Source: Mesorhizobium sp. SARCC-RB16n (GTDB taxonomy: Bacteria > Pseudomonadota > Alphaproteobacteria > Rhizobiales > Rhizobiaceae). From it: 64,000 nucleotides of DNA. Below the pieces are notes generated by a model. The model saw only the letters and a list, made by a program, of their open reading frames with translations. It was not told where the DNA came from and did no database searches. Location of the stretch: the NCBI RefSeq assembly GCF_008520305.1, contig NZ_ML703270.1, positions 200,001-264,000 of the forward strand, given 5' to 3'. Shown here piece after piece: positions 36,480-44,439 of the stretch (the stretch's first letter is position 1; each line of letters starts with the position of its first letter). Made by a program: the position numbers and the translations under genes.

Positions 36480-36522
36480 TCCCAAAAAGTGGGAACCGGT
36501 TTTTGGAACAGGTCATGCCCAA
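36476..36522. repeat. intergenic palindrome after hrpB (terminator-like)
   Basis: CATGATCCC, AAAAAGTGGGAACCGGTTTTTG and GGTCATG form an imperfect hairpin of a type repeated widely in Mesorhizobium-like genomes (a related form is at 49411-49450). It may end hrpB transcription. Confidence 0.55.
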
Positions 36523-36598
36523 ACAAGAAGTAGAGCTCCAATCCGACCTCGTCGGACTGGGGCGGGACCTAGCCTTGGGCGCTTTGCGGCTGTAATCC

Positions 36599-37930
36599 AT
36601 GGCCATGATCAACATCCTGAACACGCCCGATTTCCAGCAGAGCCAGCGACTGCGCCTCAACACGCTGATCCGGCTGCGCTGGCTGGCCATCGTCGGTCAG
36701 AGCGTGGCGGTGCTCGTCGTCGCCTACGGCCTGAAATTCCCGCTGCCGGTCAGCCTGTGTTTCGCGTTGATCGCCTGTTCGGCCTGGATGAACCTGTTTC
36801 TGGCCTTCCGGTTTCCGGCTGCGCACCGGCTCACCCCGTTCGCCGCCTTCGGCATTCTGATCTTCGACAGCCTGCAGCTTGCCGGCCTGCTCTACATGAC
36901 CGGCGGCCTGACCAACCCGTTCTCGCTGCTGATGACCGTGCCCGTCGTCATTTCGGCGACGTCGCTGCCCTTGCGCCTGACCGCGCTGCTTGGCGGGCTG
37001 GTGATGATAGCGGCGACCTTGCTGGTCTTCCGCCATCTGCCATTGCCCTGGTACGAGGGCGCGCCGCTGGTGATGCCCTTCATTTATGTCGCCGGCATGT
37101 GGATGGCGGTGCTGTCCTCCATCGCCTTTACCGCCATGTATGCCTTCCGGGTGGCCGCCGAAGCCCGGCTTCTGGCCAACGCGCTGGCCGCCACCGAACT
37201 GGTGCTGCAGCGCGAGCAGCACCTTTCCGCGCTCGATGGCCTGGCCGCCGCCGCCGCGCACGAGCTCGGCACGCCGCTCGCCACTATCACGCTGGTCGCC
37301 AAGGAAATGGAGAAGGCGCTCGGCGCCGATCCGAAATACGGCGAGGACGTGAAGCTGCTGCGCTCGCAGAGCGAACGCTGCCGCGAAATCCTCAAGCGCC
37401 TGACCAGCCTTTCGTCGGAGGGCGAGGCACATCTCTCTCGTCTGCCGCTGACCTCGCTGGTCGAGGAGGTCACCGCGCCGCATCGCGACTTCGGCATCTC
37501 GATCAAGCTTCGTCCCGGTGAGCGGACTGGACCCGAGCCGGTCGGGCGGCGCAATCCGGGTGTCATCTATGGCCTTGGCAACCTGGTCGAGAATGCCGTC
37601 GATTTCGCCCGCAAGAGCGTCACCGTGCGCTGGAGCTGGGACGAAGCGACGGTTTCCTTCTCGATCACCGATGACGGCCCAGGTTTTCCGCCCGAGATCA
37701 TCGACCGCATTGGCGAGCCCTATATGTCGACACGCCAGGGTACGGAAGCTGGCGGCGGGCTGGGGCTCGGCCTGTTCATCGCCAAGACATTGCTCGAACG
37801 TTCCGGTGCCACGCTCGACTTTCGCAATTCGAGCGGGCTTGGCGAAGGGGCCGTGGTGCGGATTTCGTGGCCGAGAACCGTCTTCCTGAACCCGCAATCG
37901 GGCCCGGCGACCATGTTTGACACTGCGTAA
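36599..37930 (+). CDS. actS: redox sensor histidine kinase ActS/RegB
   Basis: A 443-residue membrane kinase with six N-terminal spans including the quinone-sensing GGLTNPFSLLMTVPV segment typical of RegB/PrrB/ActS. The H-box is AHELGTPLATI with phospho-His H221. A cysteine in SERCREIL (C261) corresponds to the redox-active cysteine of RegB. The HATPase domain shows NLVENAVDFA, DDGPGFP and GGLGLGLFIAKTLLERSGA. The actR gene follows after about 64 bp. Expected targets are CO2 fixation, nitrogen and acid-tolerance genes. Confidence 0.93.
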   Translation: MAMINILNTPDFQQSQRLRLNTLIRLRWLAIVGQSVAVLVVAYGLKFPLPVSLCFALIACSAWMNLFLAFRFPAAHRLTPFAAFGILIFDSLQLAGLLYMTGGLTNPFSLLMTVPVVISATSLPLRLTALLGGLVMIAATLLVFRHLPLPWYEGAPLVMPFIYVAGMWMAVLSSIAFTAMYAFRVAAEARLLANALAATELVLQREQHLSALDGLAAAAAHELGTPLATITLVAKEMEKALGADPKYGEDVKLLRSQSERCREILKRLTSLSSEGEAHLSRLPLTSLVEEVTAPHRDFGISIKLRPGERTGPEPVGRRNPGVIYGLGNLVENAVDFARKSVTVRWSWDEATVSFSITDDGPGFPPEIIDRIGEPYMSTRQGTEAGGGLGLGLFIAKTLLERSGATLDFRNSSGLGEGAVVRISWPRTVFLNPQSGPATMFDTA

Positions 37931-37994
37931 ATTGGACAATAGCCCCGCAAAACGATATCTGCGTAAAATTAAGGCAGCAGGAATTTTCGAGACG

Positions 37995-38558
37995 ATGACA
38001 GGCGATGAAAATAGTGGGCCTATGGTTGAAGGCGAGGATACCTCGCTTCTGATCGTCGATGACGACAAGCCGTTCCTGACCCGTCTGGCCCGTGCCATGG
38101 AAACCAGGGGTTTTGTGGTCGAGACGGCGGAGAGCGTCGAGGAGGCCGTGGGCAAGGCGCGCGCCAATCCGCCCGCCTATGCCGTGGTCGACATGCGGCT
38201 CGGCGATGGCAACGGCCTCGACGTCGTCGCCGCTATCCGCGAGAAGCGCGAGGATTCCCGCACCATCATCCTGACCGGTTATGGCAACATTGCCACCGCT
38301 GTGACCGCGGTGAAACTCGGCGCCGTCGACTATCTGTCGAAGCCCGCCGACGCCGACGATGTCTTTGCGGCACTGACCCGTACCACCGGCGAGCGCGCCG
38401 CCCCGCCGGAAAACCCGATGTCGGCCGACCGCGTGCGCTGGGAGCACATCCAGCGCGTCTATGAAATGTGCGAGCGCAACGTCTCCGAGACCGCGCGCCG
38501 GCTTAACATGCATCGCCGTACCCTGCAGCGGATCCTGGCCAAGCGCGCGCCGCGTTAG
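37995..38558 (+). CDS. actR: response regulator ActR/RegA
   Basis: A 187-residue two-domain regulator. The receiver shows the acidic pocket (IVDDD), phospho-acceptor D66 in VVDMRLGD, and the lysine in YLSKPAD. A proline-rich linker leads to a Fis-type helix-turn-helix (NVSETARRLNMHRRTLQRILAKRAPR), nearly invariant in the RegA family. ATG 37995 is used; ATG 38022 is an alternative. It is co-oriented with actS. Confidence 0.93.
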   Translation: MTGDENSGPMVEGEDTSLLIVDDDKPFLTRLARAMETRGFVVETAESVEEAVGKARANPPAYAVVDMRLGDGNGLDVVAAIREKREDSRTIILTGYGNIATAVTAVKLGAVDYLSKPADADDVFAALTRTTGERAAPPENPMSADRVRWEHIQRVYEMCERNVSETARRLNMHRRTLQRILAKRAPR

Positions 38559-38629
38559 GATCGCTGGTCGCCGCCTGCGATCGATGAAAGTTTACAGCCT
38601 GCGGCGGAGACGACCCAATCGCCGAAGTC

Positions 38630-38815
38630 AGCGCTGCCCCTCATCGCCCTGCTGGGCACTTCTCTGCGTATAGTGACGGTGAGAAGGGGCTGCGGCAACG
38701 CGACGCTCTTCTTGCGACGTCGACGATTGGCGAAACCGGTTGCGGGAGCGTCCCTCTCCCCGTCACTATACGGGGAGAGGATGCCGGCAGGCAGGTGAGG
38801 GGCGGCGCCGGCGCT
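38630..38815. repeat. intergenic palindromic repeat, left flank of nhaA
   Basis: This fills the 300-bp gap before nhaA. It contains TATAGTGACGG ... CCGTCACTATA stems and the tail ATGCCGGCAGGCAGGTGAGG. It shares ATTGGCGAAA, GAGCGTCC, CTCCCCGTC and CTATACGGGGAGA with the repeat at 40105-40290 in the same orientation. No gene is seen here. Confidence 0.7.
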
Positions 38816-38858
38816 TGGATAATGAGGCGCGCCGAGCAGGCTAGTTAACGGAGGCAAG

Positions 38859-40049
38859 ATGCAGGATCAGAAGCAACGGCCGGTTTCCGTCTTCCGCGAA
38901 TTCCTCGACAGCGAGGCGGCTGGCGGCATCATCCTGATGGCGGCGGCGGCCCTTGCCCTGATCGTCGCCAATTCGCCGCTTGCCGGGACCTACTTCGCCG
39001 TTCTCCATGCCTATCTAGGTCCGCTCAGCGTCTCGCACTGGGTCAATGACGGGCTGATGGCGGTGTTCTTCCTGCTCGTTGGGCTGGAGATCAAACGCGA
39101 GATGCTGGATGGTCAGCTTTCAACTTGGCCACGCCGGGTGCTGCCCGGCATCGCCGCCGCGGGCGGCATGGTGGTGCCGGCGCTGGTTTATGTCGCCGTC
39201 AACAGCAACAATCCGGCCGCACTGTCCGGCTGGGCGATCCCGACTGCCACCGACATTGCCTTCGCGCTCGGCGTGCTGTCGCTGCTCGGCAGCCGCGTGC
39301 CGGCCTCGCTGAAGGTCTTCCTGACCGCGCTTGCCATCATCGACGACCTCGGCGCCGTCATCATCATCGCCATATTCTACACCAGCGGCCTGTCGCTGGC
39401 CTATCTCGGCGCAGCCCTTGCCGTCATCGCCGTGCTCGTCGTGCTCAACCGCATGCGGGTGATGATGCTGGTGCCCTATCTCGTGCTTGGCGCCATCCTG
39501 TGGGTGCTGGTGCTGAAGTCCGGCGTCCATGCCACGCTCGCCGGCGTAGCACTTGCGCTCACCATTCCGCTCGAACGCTCGGCCGGCCTCGGCCACGACC
39601 ATTCGCCGCTGCACCGGCTCGAGCACGGCCTGCACAAGCTGGTGGCGTTCATCGTCATCCCGATCTTCGGCTTTGCCAATGCCGGCGTTTCGCTCGCCGG
39701 CCTGAGCGTCAGTGCCCTGATCGAGCCGTTGACGCTGGGCGTCGCGGCCGGTCTCGTCGTCGGCAAGCTGGTCGGGGTGTTCGGTTCTTCCGCGCTCGCC
39801 ATCCGCTTCGGCCTCGCCGACCTGCCGGCTCATGCCGGCTGGCTGCACATGATAGGCATCTCACTGCTGTGCGGCATCGGCTTCACCATGAGCCTGTTCA
39901 TAGGCCTGCTCGCCTTTGCCAGCGACGTGGCGCTGCAGGACGCCGTCAAGGTCGGCATTCTCGCGGGTTCCTTCATCGCCGCGCTGCTCGGTGCCGCGGT
40001 GCTGCTGATGGCGCCGGCTGCGAGTGGGGTGGAAGAAGCGGAAGAGTAG
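38859..40049 (+). CDS. nhaA: Na+/H+ antiporter NhaA
   Basis: A 396-residue inner-membrane antiporter with 11-12 spans, exporting Na+ for protons. Hallmarks: [11 protein letters not shown], the paired aspartates of the ion site in [14 protein letters not shown], and [13 protein letters not shown]. The start ATG is followed by [25 protein letters not shown], the usual family N-terminus. It is flanked on both sides by the same repeat family. Confidence 0.95.
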   Translation: MQDQKQRPVSVFREFLDSEAAGGIILMAAAALALIVANSPLAGTYFAVLHAYLGPLSVSHWVNDGLMAVFFLLVGLEIKREMLDGQLSTWPRRVLPGIAAAGGMVVPALVYVAVNSNNPAALSGWAIPTATDIAFALGVLSLLGSRVPASLKVFLTALAIIDDLGAVIIIAIFYTSGLSLAYLGAALAVIAVLVVLNRMRVMMLVPYLVLGAILWVLVLKSGVHATLAGVALALTIPLERSAGLGHDHSPLHRLEHGLHKLVAFIVIPIFGFANAGVSLAGLSVSALIEPLTLGVAAGLVVGKLVGVFGSSALAIRFGLADLPAHAGWLHMIGISLLCGIGFTMSLFIGLLAFASDVALQDAVKVGILAGSFIAALLGAAVLLMAPAASGVEEAEE

Positions 40050-40104
40050 GATGGCCTGCCCTAAAACGTGACCGCTGTTTCGACGCGAATGCACTTTTCG
40101 GCGA

Positions 40105-40290
40105 ATGTCGCGCCGCCCCTCATCTGCCTGCCGGCATCTTCTCCCCGTAAACGGGGCGAAGGGGCTGGCCGCAACCCCGCCACCTTTTCCGCAATGTCGG
40201 CGATTGGCGAAATCCGCGACGAGAGCGTCCTTCTCCCCGTCGCTATACGGGGAGAAGATGCCGGCAGGCAGATGAGGGGCGGCGCCAGCA
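40105..40290. repeat. intergenic palindromic repeat, right flank of nhaA
   Basis: The outer arms (GCCGCCCCTCATCTGCCTGC and its complement ending at ~40288) are ~38 bp with few mismatches. The element occupies most of the gap between nhaA and mmcB and can fold into one long hairpin. It is related to 38630-38815. Confidence 0.75.
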
Positions 40291-40325
40291 TCTGACAGTT
40301 GCGGGCGTCAATTTCAGGGCCGCGA

Positions 40326-40838
40326 CTACTCGCTCTCCCCCTCCAGCGCCGGCACCGCCACGCCCGCCAGCTCCGCCGCGAGCAGCCGCGCCGCGCCCGC
40401 ACGCGCGATGCGCAACATCAGCGCCTTGCGCGTCGCCGCCGCCATGCGGTGCTCCGGCGCGTCGCGCAGGATTTCGGCGCCATAGCCGTCGGAAAGGATG
40501 AAGCCGCACTCGTCCGGAAAAATCTCCGCCGGCACACCGGGATGGGTGGCAAAGAAAAAACGGTCGGAATGCAGCCGATAATCCGGCCATTTGCGGTCGA
40601 CGCGAAAATCCTCGATCGACGATTTGATCTCGATGATCCAGATATCGCCCTGCCGCGTCAGCGCCACGAGATCGGCGCGCCGGCCGGTGGCCAGCGACAG
40701 TTCAGGCAGCACATGCGCGCCCATCTGCATCAACAGCCGTTGCACGCCACGCCGCACCAGCATGGCACGCTCGGACTGGCGGCCGTCGATCAGAGGGTTC
40801 AGGGGAATCGGGGAGATGATTGGCATGGCAGGCATCAT
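40326..40838 (-). CDS. mmcB: MmcB-family DNA repair endonuclease
   Basis: A 170-residue PD-(D/E)xK-fold protein (RRADLVALTRQGDIWIIEIKSSIEDFRVDRKWPDY) of the MmcB family, which contributes to mitomycin C damage tolerance in Caulobacter. The nuclease core D...E-I-K is intact. It is the last core-genome gene before the mobile island; the transposon target duplication begins 30 bp from its start. Confidence 0.88.
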   Translation of the reverse strand: MMPAMPIISPIPLNPLIDGRQSERAMLVRRGVQRLLMQMGAHVLPELSLATGRRADLVALTRQGDIWIIEIKSSIEDFRVDRKWPDYRLHSDRFFFATHPGVPAEIFPDECGFILSDGYGAEILRDAPEHRMAAATRKALMLRIARAGAARLLAAELAGVAVPALEGESE

Positions 40839-40867
40839 GCCAGGTTTTGTTCACGGTTTGAACCTGC

Positions 40868-40875
40868 TTTTAGGC
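40868..40875. repeat. target-site duplication, left (TTTTAGGC)
   Basis: An 8-bp direct repeat identical to 44322-44329 at the outer edge of the inverted repeats, the expected size for IS1595-family insertion. Confidence 0.85.
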
Positions 40876-40992
40876 GGCGATTATATCGTTGACAAACCTA
40901 GATGGAAAATAGGAATATGATCCTCGACAGGCCGGCCACTCCAATTCACGTCTGTGAGTCAATCCGTCGCACCATCTTAACCATTCCTTAAC

Positions 40993-41041
40993 CATATGAT
41001 TCTGTTATTGTTTTCCTCTGTACCGGAGGACGAATCATATG
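40993..41041. promoter_or_regulatory. 10-bp inverted repeat enclosing the methyltransferase ribosome site
   Basis: CATATGATTC at 40993-41002 and GAATCATATG at 41032-41041 are perfectly complementary. The right arm contains the start codon of the methyltransferase gene and the loop contains GGAGG. Each arm holds a GANTC (CcrM) site. Confidence 0.6.
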
Positions 41042-41632
41042 GACGCAACCTACAATCTTAACGGCGGTTTCAAGCCGACGATGAAAAGGTTCGCTGATCT
41101 CGCGGGGCCTGACTATTTCCCGACGCCAGCCTGGGCCACCCACGCCCTCATGGAAAACGAGACGTTCACCGGAGAAATCTGGGAGTGCGCGTGCGGGGAT
41201 GGCGCTATGTCACGGGTGCTGGAGACGAGGGGCAATCCGGTACGCAGTTCGGATTTATTTGATCGCGGGTTCGGACAGTCCGGCATTGACTTCAACACCG
41301 CCAAGACGCCTGCGGATAACATTGTCACTAACCCGCCCTACAACAGCGCGGAAAGCTTTGTGCGTTCTGGCGTGAAACTAGCCCGCAACAAGTTCGCGTT
41401 GCTTCTCAGGCTGGCCTTTTTGGAAGGGGCAAATCGAGCCAATACCATTTTCTCCGAATGCCCGCCGGCCCGCGTGTGGGTTTTCAGTGAACGGATCACA
41501 TTCTACCCAGCCGGAGCGGTGCAAGCCGGTAGCGGAACCACTGCCTACGCGTGGTTTGTCTGGGACAAAACCACCCCATCCAAGACAGAGTTGAAGTGGT
41601 TCCAACCCGGCTACAAGGGGAAGTATCGCTAG
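41039..41632 (+). CDS. DNA adenine methyltransferase-like protein (transposon cargo)
   Basis: 197 residues. Motif I-like ECACGDGAMSRVL (49-61) and catalytic NPPY (98-101, VTNPPYNSAESFV) mark an amino-methyltransferase, probably N6-adenine. It resembles short phage-type methyltransferases and lacks a visible target-recognition domain, so its specificity is unclear. No obvious cognate nuclease is adjacent. The 101-residue winged-helix gene ends head-on 1 bp away. The ribosome site GGAGG lies inside an inverted repeat. Confidence 0.78.
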   Translation: MDATYNLNGGFKPTMKRFADLAGPDYFPTPAWATHALMENETFTGEIWECACGDGAMSRVLETRGNPVRSSDLFDRGFGQSGIDFNTAKTPADNIVTNPPYNSAESFVRSGVKLARNKFALLLRLAFLEGANRANTIFSECPPARVWVFSERITFYPAGAVQAGSGTTAYAWFVWDKTTPSKTELKWFQPGYKGKYR

Positions 41633-41633
41633 T

Positions 41634-41939
41634 TTATATGGCGTTGCGAGCCTGTTGGTGAACCCTGCCGGCGGCAGTTATCCGAAGGCCACCGTCTATT
41701 TGCTCTAAAAAGCCGCGATAGATAAAGTTTCTGCTGGAGCCCTTATGGGACGTAATGTTGCGCACACGCTGCTCCCAAATAGCTTCATTAGGTCTCGACA
41801 CTGAACCCTGATAATCACCTGCCGTGAGAGCAATCCGGTTTGGTATCTCATGAATGAGCGTACCTATGGGCGCTTCACCGTTTGGGCGTCCAACCAAAAT
41901 ATCTTCCACAATCTCTGAAAGCCGCCGTTCTGTTGTCAT
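41634..41939 (-). CDS. winged-helix-like hypothetical protein (transposon cargo)
   Basis: 101 residues. The segment PNEAIWEQRVRNITSHKGSSRNFIYRGFLEQIDGGLRITAAGR has the spacing of the small winged-helix domains found beside nuclease domains in restriction enzymes, but no nuclease part is present. It converges with the methyltransferase gene, leaving a 1-bp gap, which suggests a functional pair (for example, control protein with methyltransferase). The function is not established. Confidence 0.6.
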   Translation of the reverse strand: MTTERRLSEIVEDILVGRPNGEAPIGTLIHEIPNRIALTAGDYQGSVSRPNEAIWEQRVRNITSHKGSSRNFIYRGFLEQIDGGLRITAAGRVHQQARNAI

Positions 41940-42017
41940 GCTCTAACCCTCCCAAAGTAATGGAAGGGGACAATACGGCGCACCGATAAAGAGTCAACAG
42001 ACGCAGCGCTTGACTGA

Positions 42018-42236
42018 TCAGCGTTTTTCTTGCTCGCGCTTACGTCGAACCAGTTCCTTTATCTGCTCGTCGGTGAGCTTCGGCGCGTGGGCGATCTTGT
42101 TGACCACGGCATCGAATGCCGCGTCGGATTCGTCCGTTTCCAGTTCGCGCGCCTTCTCGACAAACTTCTGGTACTGCCGGTCTTTCGCTGACTGGGTTTC
42201 CAGTTCGCGGGCGGCTTTGCGGGACTTGTCAGGCAT
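42018..42236 (-). CDS. small charged helical protein, third gene of the Panacea module
   Basis: 72 residues, almost entirely charged helix (PDKSRKAARELETQSAKDRQYQKFVEKA). The C-terminus has IAHAPKLTDEQIKELV followed by RRKREQEKR. The same C-terminal motif recurs in the tiny gene at 46372. ATG 42236 overlaps the preceding gene by 8 bp, so translation is coupled. The function is unknown; the basic tail may bind DNA or RNA. Confidence 0.65.
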   Translation of the reverse strand: MPDKSRKAARELETQSAKDRQYQKFVEKARELETDESDAAFDAVVNKIAHAPKLTDEQIKELVRRKREQEKR

Positions 42237-42537
42237 TGGCCTCTGGTGCCTCTGGCGCAAAGGCAACGGCGTGAACAGTGACGTCGTTGTCATCGTAGGA
42301 ATATAGAACCCACACCTCTTTCGTCTCAGCTAGATCATTGCCGGCTACGACGAAAAGCAGAAACTTTGTCGGTTCATGCGCGTGACGAGGTAGGCCTTTC
42401 TCTGGCATTCGGCAAATAAGCCACTCAATGCCTTGCCATTGTTCGTCGAAGCGACCGTTAGCAACAGCGTGCGCGTCAACGAAGACCTGCGCACGCTGAT
42501 CGAGTACGACAGTACGGTAGGTCGGCCAAGAAGCCAT
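42229..42537 (-). CDS. putative toxin of a Panacea-type TA module (RelE/ParE-like)
   Basis: 102 residues. FDEQWQGIEWLICRMPEKG followed by the beta-rich TKFLLFVVAGNDLAETKEVWVLYSYDDNDVTVHAVAF fits a RelE/ParE-like fold (terminal VxYSxDDxxVxVxAV strand). It starts 4 bp after the Panacea-domain gene. The partner identity gives most of the support, since Panacea antitoxins pair with many unrelated toxins. No catalytic residues can be assigned by eye. Confidence 0.6.
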   Translation of the reverse strand: MASWPTYRTVVLDQRAQVFVDAHAVANGRFDEQWQGIEWLICRMPEKGLPRHAHEPTKFLLFVVAGNDLAETKEVWVLYSYDDNDVTVHAVAFAPEAPEANA

Positions 42538-42541
42538 GTTG

Positions 42542-43075
42542 TTATGCCGCCACTGCTTCCACTTCGGCAGCCATCGAAGCGGCCCAAGTCTTAACGTCTT
42601 CCGTCACCTCTCCTAGTTCGGAAGCAAGGGTGGCGTAAAGGGGAATTTCTTCACCTTCGGCGGCTGCGTCCCAAATAACGTCGTGCGTCATCTCGCTTAC
42701 AGCATTCGCCGTATAGCCACACACGGCATCCAAAATTGACCGCGCCAGAGCCCGGTCGTCCTCCGAAAGTGTTTCGACGTTCGGATTTGCCAGCGAAATG
42801 TACTTGCGAACATCGTATTGGAATTCGGGTTCCTGGATAAGGATTTTGCCATCATCCTTTAGTTCCCGAAGGGTCGCCAAGATTTGAGCTGGCACTGGTC
42901 CTTTCTTGCGCTTTACGTAAGACTCCCCCGTCACAGACAAACCGTGCATTTTGTATGACAGGACATCTGTGTACCAAAGCGTCTTATTGAGTCGTATCGC
43001 CCCCAGCCTATGGGGGTGATCTCGGCACTCGTGCACAATGAAGTGTACCAGCGCCTTAAATTTTGCGGTCGCCAT
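42542..43075 (-). CDS. Panacea-domain (DUF4065/SocA-like) putative antitoxin
   Basis: 177 residues. The N-terminal ~85 residues match the Panacea pattern: KFKALVHFIVHEC, then IRLNKTLWYTDVLSYKMHGLSVTGESYVKRKKGPVPAQIL. This domain neutralises diverse toxins in experimentally studied pairs and also occurs in the SocA antitoxin of Caulobacter. The C-terminal half is helical. A -35/-10-like pair on the minus strand (TTGCCC, 17 nt, TATATA) lies at about 43130-43160. It is first of three overlapping or abutting genes. Confidence 0.75.
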   Translation of the reverse strand: MATAKFKALVHFIVHECRDHPHRLGAIRLNKTLWYTDVLSYKMHGLSVTGESYVKRKKGPVPAQILATLRELKDDGKILIQEPEFQYDVRKYISLANPNVETLSEDDRALARSILDAVCGYTANAVSEMTHDVIWDAAAEGEEIPLYATLASELGEVTEDVKTWAASMAAEVEAVAA

Positions 43076-43304
43076 GACAACCTCCTGTGATTCTTCGCCC
43101 TCATTTTGAGGGCGAATCCGTTAACGCATATATAGTGGGTGCTTGACAATGGGGCAAGTTTGCACTATGGGCGCCCCCGAGTCTGTAAAGTAGGCGTTTA
43201 CGCAATAAATTCAGCTACTTGCGTTTTCTTCGCCTTTTTTTGTTCTCGACAAGTTCCAGATCCAGTTGCACAGGTTTCCTGCGAAATGAGCGCTTCGCGT
43301 CAAC

Positions 43305-44252
43305 TCACGCCCTATACGTGAGGCGCTTGCCAGCGGCACCCTTCAAAGCAATGAGCGAACGAACGTTATCTTCAACGCCCAAGGCCGAACGGTTCGAATA
43401 GCGGAAGTCGAACTCTGCCAGATAGCGGTGCAGATGGTGTTCAGCGCAATGCTGGTAGACGCCCTTCATGCCGCGCTTGAAGATCGAATAGTAGCCTTCC
43501 ACGGTGTTCGTGTGGATGGTCTTTGCGCCTTCGTAACGGACATACTCATCCTTGGAATGCACTACGGTATCGTGCGAGGCGAACTCGCCGCTTAGATAGC
43601 GATAGCCGCCCCACTCGTCAGTCATCATGGCGGTTTCCTTGGCGATGTTGGCGCGAACGATCGGCATGACGGTCTTCACCTTGGCGCTGTCGATATGGAA
43701 GGAACGGGCAATGCCGCCGCGCTCTACCAAGGTCAAGACAGTGTTCTTGTGAGCGCCACCGCCGCGACGGACTTCGGTGCCGGCAAGGCGACCGATATAC
43801 GTCTCGTCAATTTCAACGGTCTTGCCATTGCCGCCCATAGGCGAAAGCGAGCCAGACGCCATTGCAAGGCGAATGCGGTGAGCCAGAAACCAAGCCGCCT
43901 TGTAGGTGATCTCCAAGGTGCGGTGCAACTGATGGGCGCTGATACCTTTCTTGGACGAACACATGAGGTGAATAGCCTGTAGCCAGGTGGTGAGCGGCAA
44001 ATGGCTTTCTTCCAAGACCGTGCCCATACGAACCGTGAACTGGCCCTTGCAGTCACGACACTTGTAGAGGCCGTGGCGCTCGACGCCGTGCGGGTTTTTC
44101 TTCGAAGGCTTGGTGCGGACGCCTACCAGCTTGTACGGCTTTTCCATCGAACCGCAGTGATGGCAGACCGGACCATACGGCCAAAGCATACCCTCGACAT
44201 GTTCGAAAGCAGCGGCTTCGTCGCGAAAGTGAGGGCGGGAGAGGACGGACAT
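43305..44252 (-). CDS. IS1595-family (ISXO2-like) transposase
   Basis: 315 residues, the full length for the family. An N-terminal zinc ribbon has C30/C33 and C65/C68. The DDE-type core has D149 in VEIDETYIGR, D212 in MTDEWGGYRYL, and N249/E252 in HTNTVEGYYSIFKRGMKG. The final FRYSNR is typical. It starts about 50 bp inside the right inverted repeat and reads toward the cargo. Confidence 0.93.
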   Translation of the reverse strand: MSVLSRPHFRDEAAAFEHVEGMLWPYGPVCHHCGSMEKPYKLVGVRTKPSKKNPHGVERHGLYKCRDCKGQFTVRMGTVLEESHLPLTTWLQAIHLMCSSKKGISAHQLHRTLEITYKAAWFLAHRIRLAMASGSLSPMGGNGKTVEIDETYIGRLAGTEVRRGGGAHKNTVLTLVERGGIARSFHIDSAKVKTVMPIVRANIAKETAMMTDEWGGYRYLSGEFASHDTVVHSKDEYVRYEGAKTIHTNTVEGYYSIFKRGMKGVYQHCAEHHLHRYLAEFDFRYSNRSALGVEDNVRSLIALKGAAGKRLTYRA

Positions 44253-44321
44253 GGCGAAGGTTCCTAAGTTATTGGAATCTTTCTACCTCTCTCGGTTTGG
44301 TTTGTCAACGATATAATCGCC

Positions 44322-44329
44322 TTTTAGGC
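44322..44329. repeat. target-site duplication, right (TTTTAGGC)
   Basis: Identical to 40868-40875. It is immediately followed by a second IRL-like sequence at 44330. Confidence 0.85.
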
Positions 44330-44395
44330 GGCGATTATATGGTTGACAAACCCAAAGTGGGGATATGGTTCTCGACAGGCCGGCGCTCACGAACG
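44330..44395. mobile_element. second IS1595-type left end, homologous to 40876-40950
   Basis: GGCGATTATATGGTTGACAA is followed by a segment sharing TATGGTTCTCGACAGGCCGG with the interior of the first left end (40915-40933, TATGATCCTCGACAGGCCGG). It points rightward into the second cargo block. No matching inverted right end was found before the core genome resumes at ~47490. Confidence 0.7.
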
Positions 44396-44439
44396 ATTAA
44401 GACCTTCCACGTATCTCAAGGCGCCTACAGGGGGCGAGC

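Larger units (their letters stand above)
40876..44321. mobile_element. IS1595-family transposon with cargo genes (3,446 bp)
   Basis: Terminal inverted repeats at 40876-40898 and 44299-44321 are perfect over 23 bp (beginning GGCGATTATATCGTTGACAA) and are flanked by the 8-bp duplication TTTTAGGC. Inside are a methyltransferase-like gene, a winged-helix protein, a small helical protein, a RelE/ParE-like protein, a Panacea-domain protein and an ISXO2-type transposase reading inward from the right end. Passenger genes are known in some IS1595 subgroups. All parts appear intact, so it may be mobile. Confidence 0.88.

Noticed and set aside
40108-40288. Paired repeats considered as a CRISPR array
   Set aside because: There are only two inverted arms with no series of evenly spaced direct repeats, so it is a palindromic intergenic element.
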